Source: Paragorgia papillata (Eukaryota; Cnidaria; Anthozoa; Scleralcyonacea; Coralliidae). Taken from it: 64,000 bases of DNA. Below the pieces are notes generated by a model, which worked only from the letters and a program-made list of their open reading frames with translations, made no database searches and was not told the origin of the DNA. Positions 55,091 to 64,000 of this stretch are shown here, one piece after another. Where the stretch lies: the NCBI GenBank assembly GCA_035771165.1, contig JAWNZC010000314.1, positions 8,582,001-8,646,000 of the forward strand, given 5' to 3'. The position numbers and the translations under genes are program-made. Position 1 is the stretch's first letter. Every line of letters starts with the position of its first letter.

Positions 55091-55830
55091 AAAGACTCTT
55101 AATTTGCCATTATTTCCACCTTGTTGTATCTGCTCTTTCCATATTCAGTATAAAACTCATGTAATTTATTCCTCAAGTAATGGCAAATATTTTCTTGTTA
55201 TATGTTGTCGTACTTATCCAAAAAGCGCCTTGATCATTGTTCAGACAAATCAATGTGTTACCAGAGTCTAACGTAGTAAAGAGATTATAGAACGAAAGCG
55301 ATATAGTGTGACATTCTTTTAACAATGCGATTAGCAACGTTTACCGCGTTTCCTGAGCGAGTGCTCGTTTGGCTTCGAATCAAGATCTTTCTGAAATCTG
55401 CTGTTGACATGTTAGCTATAAGTTTTTACGAGAGAGTGGTCTCGAATTCGTCCTAGCTATTTCGCCCTGGGATGGTCTGACTGGAAAATTTGGTCCTAAT
55501 CAAAAGCAAGTCCATTCTGGCCGGACTGATCGGTCTAACCTTGTCAATTGGAAAGCGCCCCTATAGTTCACGAGCTGATATAATATTTTTCATTAAAACT
55601 GTGATTATTCATCTCAAGTATTCGATTTTATTCAGGCAGTGTTCATAAATCAGTCATTTCATGGCAAAAAGTTTGATTATTCTGGTCATAAAGCCGATTA
55701 CAGATATTGATATACAATCTCAGCACGGTGACGACTGACGATCTCAGACCTGGCACCGGTCTCGAATTATAGTACGGTTCCGCCTGTTTAAAAGGAGTTC
55801 ACACTCGTCGTGAGTCATTCACTTAATAGG
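55091..55830. other. Intergenic sequence, no gene seen
   Basis: Contains a second TTTGGCTTCGAATCAAGATC segment and a GACCTGGCACCGGTCTCGAA motif like those at 54.2 kb. No coding potential recognised. Confidence 0.4.
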
Positions 55831-55837
55831 ATGATTT

Positions 55838-58332
55838 GAATCCGGAATCCGGAATGGAATCCGGAATCTGTAGGAATCGTCATAGTTAATATAAAAACGG
55901 TAATAAAAATTAGTAAAATTAGTAATATAATAATTAACTATTAACTATTAAAATAATAATAACTAACCAATATATCATATAATGCTTGACTAGTAATTAA
56001 TTAGTAATATAATAATTAACTATTAATTATTAACTATTAAAAATAACAATAATAACTATCCAATTAATATGTCAACATAAATTGTATGACATTTTATTTC
56101 GGCTTGCAAGAAGTTTGTTTTGTACGAATTTTTTTATTATGATTTTTTAAATTTTTGGCATTGAGTATCACACAAAACTGAATAATCAAAGCGTAATAAA
56201 GATCCTTGTCTCTTTGCTGCAAGAAATTAATGCTATCAAAATCACTGAATGAGTAAACGCATCACTGTATATCTCGCTATGCATGTTTTGCAAACCGCAG
56301 AAAATAATAAAAGGGTGTTAGTATTGTCTATGACTATGGAGGCAAGCCGCGAGCTATCCTGTTTACCCAGTATATTGTTTCTGCCTTTCTGGTGTGCGTT
56401 TAATATTATGAGTGAATTTCATCATACCTAATAAGTACCGGGACGATTTGACATCAACAAAAATATCGAAATACTCCCCCAATAGTCAATATACAGGATA
56501 ATACGCGAAGCGCTTTTGAATAAGTCTTGAAAAAGTCAACGCGGCAACTCGTCTGTGAATCGATCTATTAAAGACGGATAAAGAAACCTAAATATTGACT
56601 ATGACGTAAGTCACGTAACAATATCACGGAGAGTGTCGTAAAAACGCATTAAAAACGTAATTCTGGATTGTTTGAGCATGATTGTGTACGCTTTATGTTT
56701 CTGCCTCAATGGTAAATATTTATATTATTTTAAAGAAAAAAAGCGTTCAAGAAAACCAACACCAATGTCACAGGACGTATTATTGTTCAAAATTTTCCAA
56801 TAAGCATGCCTAATTTTCAGTTATTTTTATTGACATTTAACTCAGAAACTCAGAAAAATTCACAGCTCGGGAGGGCAGAACGCATTGAAGTCATATTAGT
56901 CACTATAATAACCGATTATTAACCTCAAGCGCATGCAGCGGCTGAATAATTAGTTTTGTTTTTTTTGTGAAAATGTTTTTGTTTCTGTGACTCATACCTG
57001 TCTGTGAGGAGTAATGCTCTATATGGGTGTTTATACAAACGAAAATATCTAACTGTAAAAGGAAGGCAGGAAGCACACATCTCGTTTATTTTCAATTTGC
57101 TTCAGGTGAAGACTATTAAAATACCACTAACATGCTATGTGATAATTCTGTTTGCAACACCATGATAATTGTCTCATATCTGACAAGGTTTCCTGCTTGG
57201 AAAACCCTTGATTAGTGTATATGTGACAGCTAAAATAACTTGCTACGACTAATTAATTAAGTTGTATAAACAGGTGTGATTGTTACCTAACCTTCTTTTC
57301 CCCGTGCGTGTTCAAAGCGGTAATTATCTATATCCAGAAACTTTTGTTCGAGATTACTAATTCTTAAAGTACTGCAGTGAAGATGCCTTTTGGAAAGCGG
57401 TTGTACTCTGATGTTCTTTCAGGTAAAAATCCATGTGTGTTACTTTTATGTGGTAAAATATGCAGAAACTACCTCGATGTACTTCTGATGATTTATCCAT
57501 GATTAAATAAATATACAGGTCATGAAGATATCTGTTGTACCGGCGCAACAGTGAGTGCAGTGATTAACAAAAACCAATCTGAATGTTTGACAAATCCATT
57601 TAAGCAAGTCTATTAAAATGCCTGGCCATCCGATTTGTTGGATCAGACAGGCCACTCTTGAGAAATTGGATAGATCGTGTGAACATGGAGCGGTCGTGTG
57701 CATGGTTCGTCATTCAGAATATAGCAATTAATATCATAATATTCACCTGAGTTATCTGCTCAAACAATCCAGAATTACGTTTTTAATGCGTTTTTACGAC
57801 ACTCTCCGTGATATTGTTACGTCATAGTCAATATTTAGGTTTCTTTATCCGTCTTTAATAGAACGATTCACAGACGAGTTGCCGCGTTGACTTTTTCAAG
57901 ACTTATTCAAAAGCGCTTCGCGTATTATCCTGTATATTGACTATTGGGGGAGTATTTCGATATTTTTGTTGATGTCAAATCGTCCCGGTACTTATTAGGT
58001 ATGATGAAATTCACTCATAATATTAAACGCACACCAGAAAGGCAGAAACAATATACTGGGTAAACAGGATAGCTCGCGGCTTGCCTCCATAGTCATAGAC
58101 AATACTAACACCCTTTTATTATTTTCTGCGGTTTGCAAAACATGCATAGCGAGATATACAGTGATGCGTTTACTCATTCAGTGATTTTGATAGCATTAAT
58201 TTCTTGCAGCAAAGAGACAAGGATCTTTATTACGCTTTGATTATTCAGTTTTGTGTGATACTCAATGCCAAAAATTTAATAACTATGACGATTCCTACAG
58301 ATTCCGGATTCCATTCCGGATTCCGGATTCCG
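55838..58332. mobile_element. Foldback transposon-like element, 2.5 kb, arms of about 600 bp
   Basis: The left arm (55838-55887 plus 56149-56690) and right arm (57757-58332) are reverse complements with almost no differences by eye. They end in GGAATCCGGAATCTGTAGGA and its complement. The left arm is interrupted by 261 bases of AT-rich sequence (55888-56148) absent from the right arm. Each arm carries the same 60-codon frame (56249-56431 + and 57995-58177 -) starting MSKRITVYLAMHVLQ. The 1.07-kb loop has no domain I recognise. Confidence 0.85.
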
Positions 58333-58582
58333 GGTTTTCCAACCTACCCTTAAGCGTTTCGTTTTGAAGTCTAAAGTAAAGTTATTGACGAATCACCGAT
58401 CAAGATCATTAAAGTGGTCAGGATTATTTTATAAGCGTGAGTGACTGAGTGTCAAATATCTAAAAAAACATTCACGTTACGTACTCTTTAGCTCAGCGCG
58501 CTTCAGAACCGGCTTCACCGCTTCACTCGTCAATTTTCCTTTCCAGATAACCCACCTGCGTCTGTCCGTTCGTCAAGAAATC

Positions 58583-61500
58583 ATGGTGCAATTAGGTTTT
58601 TATTTCTCCTTATGTTTCTGGAGTACCATCGTTTATGCAACAAATTGCGCAGTTATTCCACTCGCAACAACACTGAAGGGATTTGGCTCAGCAAGACACG
58701 CTGTTATTATAGGTAAGATGTATACAGTAGTAGTATTGTGTACGGCAACAATTAAGTGTACTTGTAGTTTGTATACAATCAGTTCACTTATATGTAAATC
58801 TCATATAGTCTGCTTGTCGTATGGTGTGGCAACAGTTGTATCTTATTAATAGGGAGTTTAAGATTCAGACGACGGACTACGGCTACGGTAGAAAGTTTAA
58901 CAGTGGTATTAAATGGTGGTGTATTTATACTTTTCAAGATACATAATCGTACGGATTCGTTTTGTTCTTAAATTCTTGAGGAAAAACACTTGTTCAATCT
59001 ATGTTATATAGTCGCGGGAGTAATGTTAAGCTTTTCCAAGGCTTCTGTAGTGACTCAGGTTCCGCGTTGTCTTTAAAACGCAAAAAGGCTTTTCCTACGT
59101 TGTCAACAGAGTCACGACGGCATGAAAATTACTCTTGGGAGTCCAGACCGTCATTTGAAAAATCTCTTTGTATACGACATAAAATTCTTTCACGTTGCCG
59201 TAGTCCTTAGGGGCCGTTTACATGAGCCGGGCTAGCCCGGTTAGCTGGCCTCACGCGATTGATTAGGATCTCACTGTGCGTAAACTAAATGTACAAAGAA
59301 GAATTGGTTTAGTTTAGATGTAAACGAACCCTAACGTTGATTAAAATCTCTTTTTGTGGCCGAAGAAAGAATTTCGTGACACAAGTCAGCCCGGTTAGCC
59401 AGGCTAGCCCGGCTCATGTAAACAGCCCCTTAGTCGTTGTGTTTTCGTAAAGTCCCTGATATCTTCACAAGGTATACTGCTTACGCCGCAAGACCAGACC
59501 TGCGTTAGGCTACATCAAGGCTATGTTGTTTATGCTTACGTCGTAGGGTACAAAAAACCTATAGTAACATAAGCGTAAGAAGAAGGACGAAAATCTATCT
59601 CCGTTCTTCACTTGACCAAATTGGCAAACATTGCCTTCAATACGTGGCAACAATACGTGCGTGACGGCCCTTTCTTTAAAATCACGCTTTTGCTGTTTAG
59701 AAAATTCTTCAGCTTGGTGTTCAAGGTAGGCCAAAATAAATGGTTACATAATAATACTTTGTATATAAAATTGACAATCGACGGTGATTTTTGGCGAGAA
59801 TGGCGAGCTGACTCACTTTCCCATACGCACGTCGTCCAATGGTTCAGCAAAGATACCACAAAAGCGCCACAGTTGAGACCCTCTGCACATGCAAGCTTCC
59901 AGAAGAGTATGACGATATGGTTTCATGTGATCTTTGTGGGGAATGGTTCCAATGCCATTCTACGCAGAGTGACTGAGTGGCTTTGCCCTTCGTGCACTCC
60001 ACCACTCCTGCTAAAAAGACTAAACTAACCCTCTGAACTAGTCGACTGGTATAATTTTTGTAACATATTAAATTTAGGCCACACCAATTTTATTTTGTGT
60101 TTTGCGGGCAGAAATCCTATTTTTTCAGGATCGGAGGAGGGAAAAAAATTAAAATAAAATTATATTGCTGATTCAGGAATGTTCAAATTTATCACAAGAA
60201 ATCTATATATCACAAGAAAGGATTTATAAAGCAACATAGTACAATGTATAGATTAGCCATTGCCTAACTGATTCAGATCAATAAGACACAAGAGTTAGCA
60301 AGACAAATTTTGCAGTGTTTACAGGATCTGTGAATGTACTTACAGAGAACCACGCACAATCTGGTAGGCCCATCATCACGGCACATCCAAGATATTTACA
60401 TAAAGAGCGAGCTGCAGCTTGAAAGCACACGTGAGAGCGTCTTGCGGATCGACCATGTTTTGCGCATGCCCATAATTCCATATTAGAGGACTGGGGCTTG
60501 TACGAAGGCCGGATAGCGCTATCCACTGGATTATAGCGATTTTTTCAACCTTCGTAAAAATGGTCGAAGAGCTGTGATACTACGGATCTGGAGCCCACAA
60601 TAGATCTTAAAAACTTCAGTTTATAAATATCAAATCCTAATCTGAGGTCATAACAATCAACGGCCAATCTTACGAAGGTTGAAAAAATCGCTATCCAGGG
60701 ATAGCGCTATCCGGCCTTCGTACAACCGGCCCCAGGAGCCTAAAGTTTTGCCTAAAGTCTGCCGGGTTCCGGTTCATGAATATTGCTCAAAACACGATCC
60801 AAACAATATTATTAAAACCAAAAGTGCAAAACCTCAGCAATTCAGCGTGTTTTGACAAGTCATTTCAGTCATAAAAAGTGAGCTTCGAAATATTAGCTTT
60901 CAAGTAAACTAATTCGGGCAGTCGCTTCAGACACTAAGCATCTTATTAGCTTTGAGCTTTTGTTTACAATCTTAAATCTGCACTGACTTTCACGCTTATT
61001 TGTTTGCATAGGAAGCAAGAACATAGTCAAAACAATATTCTTCGTAAACTTTGTAAAGCTCTGAGTCTGAGATATAGTAAGCGAAATGTTCGCTTCAGAC
61101 ACTGAAACACCGTAGCTTTGAGATCTTGTTTACAATCTTAAATTTCTCTTACGCTCTGCACTGACTTTCACGCTTATTTGTTTGCATAGGAAGCAAAGTC
61201 AAAACAATATTCATCGTAAATTTCGTGAAGTTCTAGGCTAAACTTTTCAAAATATTAGCTTTCGACTAAACAAGTTAATAAATACACATAACAACACAGC
61301 CCAGGACGGCTTTATTTAGCACGACAATGGTGTAATTTCATTGGTCCATGTACACAAAGGGAATGGAATGTGTGGCTCGTTTCAGCAGACGTTAGTTGGG
61401 GAGTGTTTCTAGCGAGCCATAAGAACGTCTGCGAAGGAGACTAAGTGTACCGAGCCTGGACGAAGGTCGAACGGTGAATATGGTGCGTACTCTACACAAG

Positions 61501-62904
61501 TGAACGTGACTTGCCAGAACGTACGTAGCCGCTAGCCCGAGTGAACGCCTGACCCAGGCGTCTTGTTTTTGAAAAAAATCCTTTTTTCATACTCTATACA
61601 TATCTTTATACTACAGTTTTAACTTAAAACTTGCGCGAAGAACCAGTAATAACAAATATAAACATTCAGTTGTACTTCAGCAGCGCATATATGTGAGCGC
61701 CAATTTATAGATAAATTGGGATTAATAAGAAGCTACATCTTAATACTCTCACGCAATAGCGCAGTTATGACATTTTCTGCGTTATGTCACTTTTATTGCT
61801 CTTAGCAGTTTGGCAAAAACAAGGTATTAAAAAAAGGAGTAAATGCACAAGTTATCTAATACGATTTAATTAAACCGGACATCCCAAGCTTATAAGCACT
61901 AAAAGCATGTCAAAAAACAAGATAACTCACTCTGGTTTTGATCGCCTTCGCCAAAACACCTAGTCGAAGTTACCCCACCCACCGCACCCTTTGAGAATAA
62001 ATGCGGAACATTTAGAGTTGTTGTTAAAGAACTTCAATTTGTAATATAGTTTATGGTTGAAATATCATTTAGTTTTTGTATAATACGAAAAGCGAGGTAA
62101 AGAACAAACCACAAATTGTATATATATAATTTTTTTAAAAACTCTACTAATAAAGAAATCTGGGCGGAAAGTGGTGTCCCCTCGGCCACACTTCGCCCAC
62201 GGTGAATCACACACCGGCGACGGAGAGCAAGGGCCATAACGGTGAGGGGCCTTACCTTCACCCTGATCTTCGCTTCTCTCGGTAACTTCACCACGGGGAA
62301 GCCGGGCTGGGACATGAGAGCAAGGTCCATAACAGTGAGGGCCCTTACTCTCACTCTGACTTTCGCTTCTCCAGCTTTTTCTGGGGGTCCTTACCTCCAG
62401 AAAACCGCACTTTCCGTCACCCAAAAAATTATCCACAAAGATTTGCGTGACTTATTAGTAGAAGAATAATTTCAAATGAAGTCGAATCACTGCTGTAGAG
62501 AAAAGTTTTCTGACTGCCCCAACCGGGAATCGAACCCAAGGTCTCTGGTTTAACGTACCAGCGCTCTACCACTGAGCTATTGGGACTCCCAGCTGAGGCA
62601 GTCTGAAATATCCATATATATTGCCGGGAGTCCCAATAGCTCAGTGGTAGAGCGCTGGTACGTTAAATCAGGGACCTTGGGTTCGATTCCCGGTTGGGGC
62701 AGTCAGAAAACGTTTCTCTACAGCAGTGATTCGACTTCATTTGAAATTCTTCTTCTATCACAGTAATAACAACTTTTATTTTTGTTAGGCATAGATGGTT
62801 TGGGAGGTGTTTACTTAAAAAATTGTACCAAGAATTACACCAGCTTGGGTTCATTTCTTGATCATGGTGCTTACACCTTCCAGGCAAGAGGAGTCTACCC
62901 AACG
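58583..62904 (+). CDS. Secreted alkaline-phosphatase-superfamily phosphodiesterase, copy D (first two exons; continues past the window)
   Basis: Exon 1 58583-58712 encodes a signal peptide (MVQLGFYFSLCFWSTIVYA) and the block LKGFGSARHAVIIG, like GFGTAKHAVILG in the other copies. Exon 2, 62789-62904, is exactly 116 nt, as in A-C, and encodes the metal site D46 in GIDGLGGVYLKN and RGVYPT, where the next exon should supply the nucleophile. Both splice sites are canonical and in the same phases. The start shares the GAAATCATG context of A-C. It is the most diverged copy and carries two NxT sequons. Remaining exons are expected beyond 64 kb; none is visible in the last 1.1 kb. The 4.1-kb intron is full of repeats and has a tRNA-like palindrome ending about 30 bases before exon 2. 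Confidence 0.82.
59208..59433. repeat. MITE with GGGGCCGTTTACATGAGCCG ends
   Basis: The left TTACATGAGCCGGGCTAGCC and right GGCTAGCCCGGCTCATGTAA are inverted. In copy D intron 1. Confidence 0.85.
59824..59976 (+). pseudogene. PHD-finger-like fragment from a transposon gene
   Basis: One plus frame reads RYHKSATVETLCTCKLP and then SCDLCGEWFQCH before a stop. The C-x-C...C-x2-C-x4-C-H spacing is that of a PHD finger. Such fingers end several transposon-encoded proteins in invertebrates. The finger is cut by the stop; a C..C pair (LCPSCTPP) follows in another frame, so it is frameshifted. A host gene cannot be excluded but there is no splice support. Confidence 0.55.
60490..60730. repeat. Palindromic MITE (GTACGAAGGCCGGATAGCGC)
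   Basis: The left end GTACGAAGGCCGGATAGCGC and right GCGCTATCCGGCCTTCGTAC are exact complements over 20 bases and continue inward through GCGATTTTTTCAACCTTCGTA. Confidence 0.87.
60890..61255. repeat. Two-copy tandem duplication of about 170 bp
   Basis: The segment CGCTTCAGACACT...GTTTACAATCTTAAAT...CACTGACTTTCACGCTTATT...CATAGGAAGCAA occurs twice in direct orientation with small indels. Confidence 0.8.
61310..61575. repeat. Dispersed repeat ending AACGCCTGACCCAGGCGTCT
   Basis: Its right end (CTAGCCCGAGTGAACGCC ... CAGGCGTCTTGTTTT) matches the fragment at 24640-24705. The remainder contains a CAGACGTTAG...AACGTCTG inverted motif. Confidence 0.5.
61576..62150. other. Intron sequence of copy D, nothing recognised
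   Basis: AT-rich sequence with no repeat or exon that I could support. Confidence 0.4.
62155..62425 (-). repeat. Dispersed GC-rich repeat, second copy
   Basis: Shares GTGGTGTCC.CC.GGCCACACTTC, GGGCCCTTAC-like and GCACTTTCCGTCACCC segments with 40170-40380. This copy is internally duplicated (GCAAGGGCCATAACGGTGAG and GCAAGGTCCATAACAGTGAG). Confidence 0.6.
62515..62586 (-). tRNA. tRNA-Asn(GTT)-like sequence, minus strand
   Basis: A 72-nt cloverleaf on the minus strand: acceptor GTCCCAA/TTGGGGC (one G-T pair), D-arm GCTCAGTGGTAGAGC, anticodon stem CTGGT/ACCAG with loop ACGTTAA, variable AGACC, T-arm TTGGG-TTCGATT-CCCGG, discriminator A. The anticodon is GTT, but position 33 is C instead of the near-universal U, so it may be a pseudogene or a tRNA-derived repeat. 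Confidence 0.6.
62630..62701 (+). tRNA. tRNA-Asn(GTT)-like sequence, plus strand
   Basis: Same cloverleaf as its inverted partner, with one weakened anticodon-stem pair (G-U; CTGGT/ATCAG) and variable loop GGACC. The anticodon is GTT with C at position 33. It ends 87 bases before exon 2 of copy D, in the sense orientation of that gene. Confidence 0.6.
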
Positions 62905-63228
62905 GTAAATAATGTATTATTTATCATTATAGAATAAAGTGTCCCCTATGCACGCTCTGATTGCGCATTTATAGGAGTACGGAAATCATGAATGATGTAA
63001 AATGACACGGAATAGCGCAGGATGACGTCACTTGGTGGGAAAAGCCAGCCGGCTTTCAAAACTGTCCATCTAGTTTAGTTTGTTTTTTTCTTCTTATTTT
63101 TTAAAACAAATAAAACATATATCGCTCCTGTGCATATGTACTCTTATAAAAAGGTACATTTGACGAGATTTGAACACGAAAGAAGTGTAAAGGCACTCGT
63201 GTTCAAATGACGTCAGATGTACCTATTA
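62905..63228. other. Copy D intron 2, with a short palindrome
   Basis: Contains a hairpin at about 63148-63228 (AGGTACATTTGACGAGATTTG and its counterpart AATGACGTCAGATGTACCT). No exon seen. Confidence 0.5.
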
Positions 63229-63229
63229 A

Positions 63230-63720
63230 AGTGTCTATGAAACGAAAATTAAGTTTGTCTTATTTGAAAGAACACTTAAAATGATAGCGCAACATATTTT
63301 GAAGTTTTTCATTTCCTTGCTTCGTTCTCGAGATATTTCAGTTTGTTTGATATGCAAATTAAACATTTTGACGTCACACGTGCATAATGAGTTGTCGAAA
63401 AAAGTTATATATCGTTAAAGTTATATAAAAGTTATATATCACTTGAATACAATCAATTACAATCACTTGAAAATCTACCTGTTTAGTGTTCTGGGCAAAA
63501 AACACGCACTTGCTTTCTTTGAATTATTTTGGTTTGATAATAGCAAAGCTAGATATGTAACTTTTTTCGATAATCATTATGCACATGTGACGTTAAAATG
63601 TTTAATTGGCATATCAAACAAACTGAAATATCTCAAGAACGAAGCAAGGAAACGGAGAACTTCAAAAGATGTTACTCTATCATTTTAAGTGTTCTTTCAA
63701 ATAAGACAAACTTAATTTTA
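63230..63720. repeat. MITE (AAAATTAAGTTTGTCTTATT family)
   Basis: The left end ACGAAAATTAAGTTTGTCTTA and the mirror near 63695-63718 match the foldback at 26.67-28.09 kb, with TTTGACGTCACACGTGCATA in the arm. Confidence 0.82.
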
Positions 63721-64000
63721 TTGTCGCGATTGTCGCTAACGGGCTGTTCACAAAATACGTAATGGTGCGGATTTTTTTGAGGAAAAAAAATAAAAAATAA
63801 TAATAAGCAAAGTGTAAGTAAAATAGCGAAGTTAATTAAAGTTCGTATTTAACAAATAATATGGAACCTAGAGGGCAGTGAGAGACTGCATATACCTCCG
63901 CCAGCGGGTTATTAGAGATGTTTAAAAAGAAAACGAGTCATCCCGCTAACCAGGGTAGCTCACGAGACCAACGCATTATGATTTATGAATAAAGTGCTTG
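63721..64000. other. Right end of the window, nothing recognised
   Basis: AT-rich sequence. The nucleophile exon of copy D was looked for and not found. Confidence 0.4.

Larger units (their letters stand above)
62458..62757. repeat. Palindrome formed by two head-to-head tRNA-Asn-like units
   Basis: The left half (from GAAGAATAATTTCAAATGAA) and right half (to TTCATTTGAAATTCTTCTTC) are reverse complements over about 130 bases, each including a full tRNA-like sequence and about 55 bases of its 3' flank. The loop is short (about 62590-62620). Confidence 0.88.

Noticed and set aside
56249..58177. Two identical 60-residue proteins as a host gene pair
   Set aside because: They are the same frame in the two arms of a foldback element; reported as a finding about the element only.

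Overview
The window is eukaryotic: AT-rich, intron-rich and heavily loaded with short inverted-repeat (MITE/foldback) elements, tRNA-derived SINE-like pieces, retroelement fragments, micro- and minisatellites and one interstitial TTAGGG-type telomeric tract. Together with the proteins found, it suggests a marine invertebrate, most likely an anthozoan cnidarian. That assignment is an inference; nothing in the window proves it.

Layout. (1) At 1-474 (+) is the 3' end of a class C (metabotropic glutamate-like) GPCR, followed by a purine microsatellite and palindromic repeats. (2) At 3.6-13.7 kb (-) is a complete DCAF13/SOF1 gene, reconstructed here as 11 exons and 444 codons. Its introns hold a hAT-type element with an 8-bp target duplication, a tRNA-like minisatellite and a 48-bp minisatellite. 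(3) Divergent from it, at 14.8-20.4 kb (+), is a 7-exon gene for a 173-residue charged, helical protein I do not recognise; its first intron appears to be GC-AG. (4) From 23.3 kb to the right edge lies a cluster of four paralogous genes for secreted alkaline-phosphatase-superfamily (type I phosphodiesterase-like) enzymes: A (23.3-31.4 kb, -), B (32.7-39.2 kb, +), C (40.9-49.2 kb, +) and D (58.6 kb onward, +, first two exons only). A and B are head to head. B and C are a tandem segmental duplication that includes flanking DNA.

The four enzymes share the same initiation context, the same exon sizes and phases, and (in A-C) all expected metal ligands. The closest sequence style I know is that of bacterial alkaline-phosphatase-family proteins. 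B differs from A and C by a tight block of amino-acid-changing substitutions next to a metal-ligand histidine. Intron 1 of C holds a nested stack of elements: a long terminal-inverted-repeat block, a dead Ty3/gypsy pol relic, a minisatellite, and a palindromic module carrying telomere-like repeats. Intron 3 of C holds a LINE endonuclease relic that B lacks. Between C and D are more repeats, including a 2.5-kb foldback element, a LINE ORF2 tail and a PHD-finger relic. Just before D exon 2 is a head-to-head pair of tRNA-Asn-like sequences.

Exons were joined by hand from GT/GC...AG sites, frame continuity and remembered family alignments. Repeat boundaries are approximate unless a target duplication or exact end is stated.
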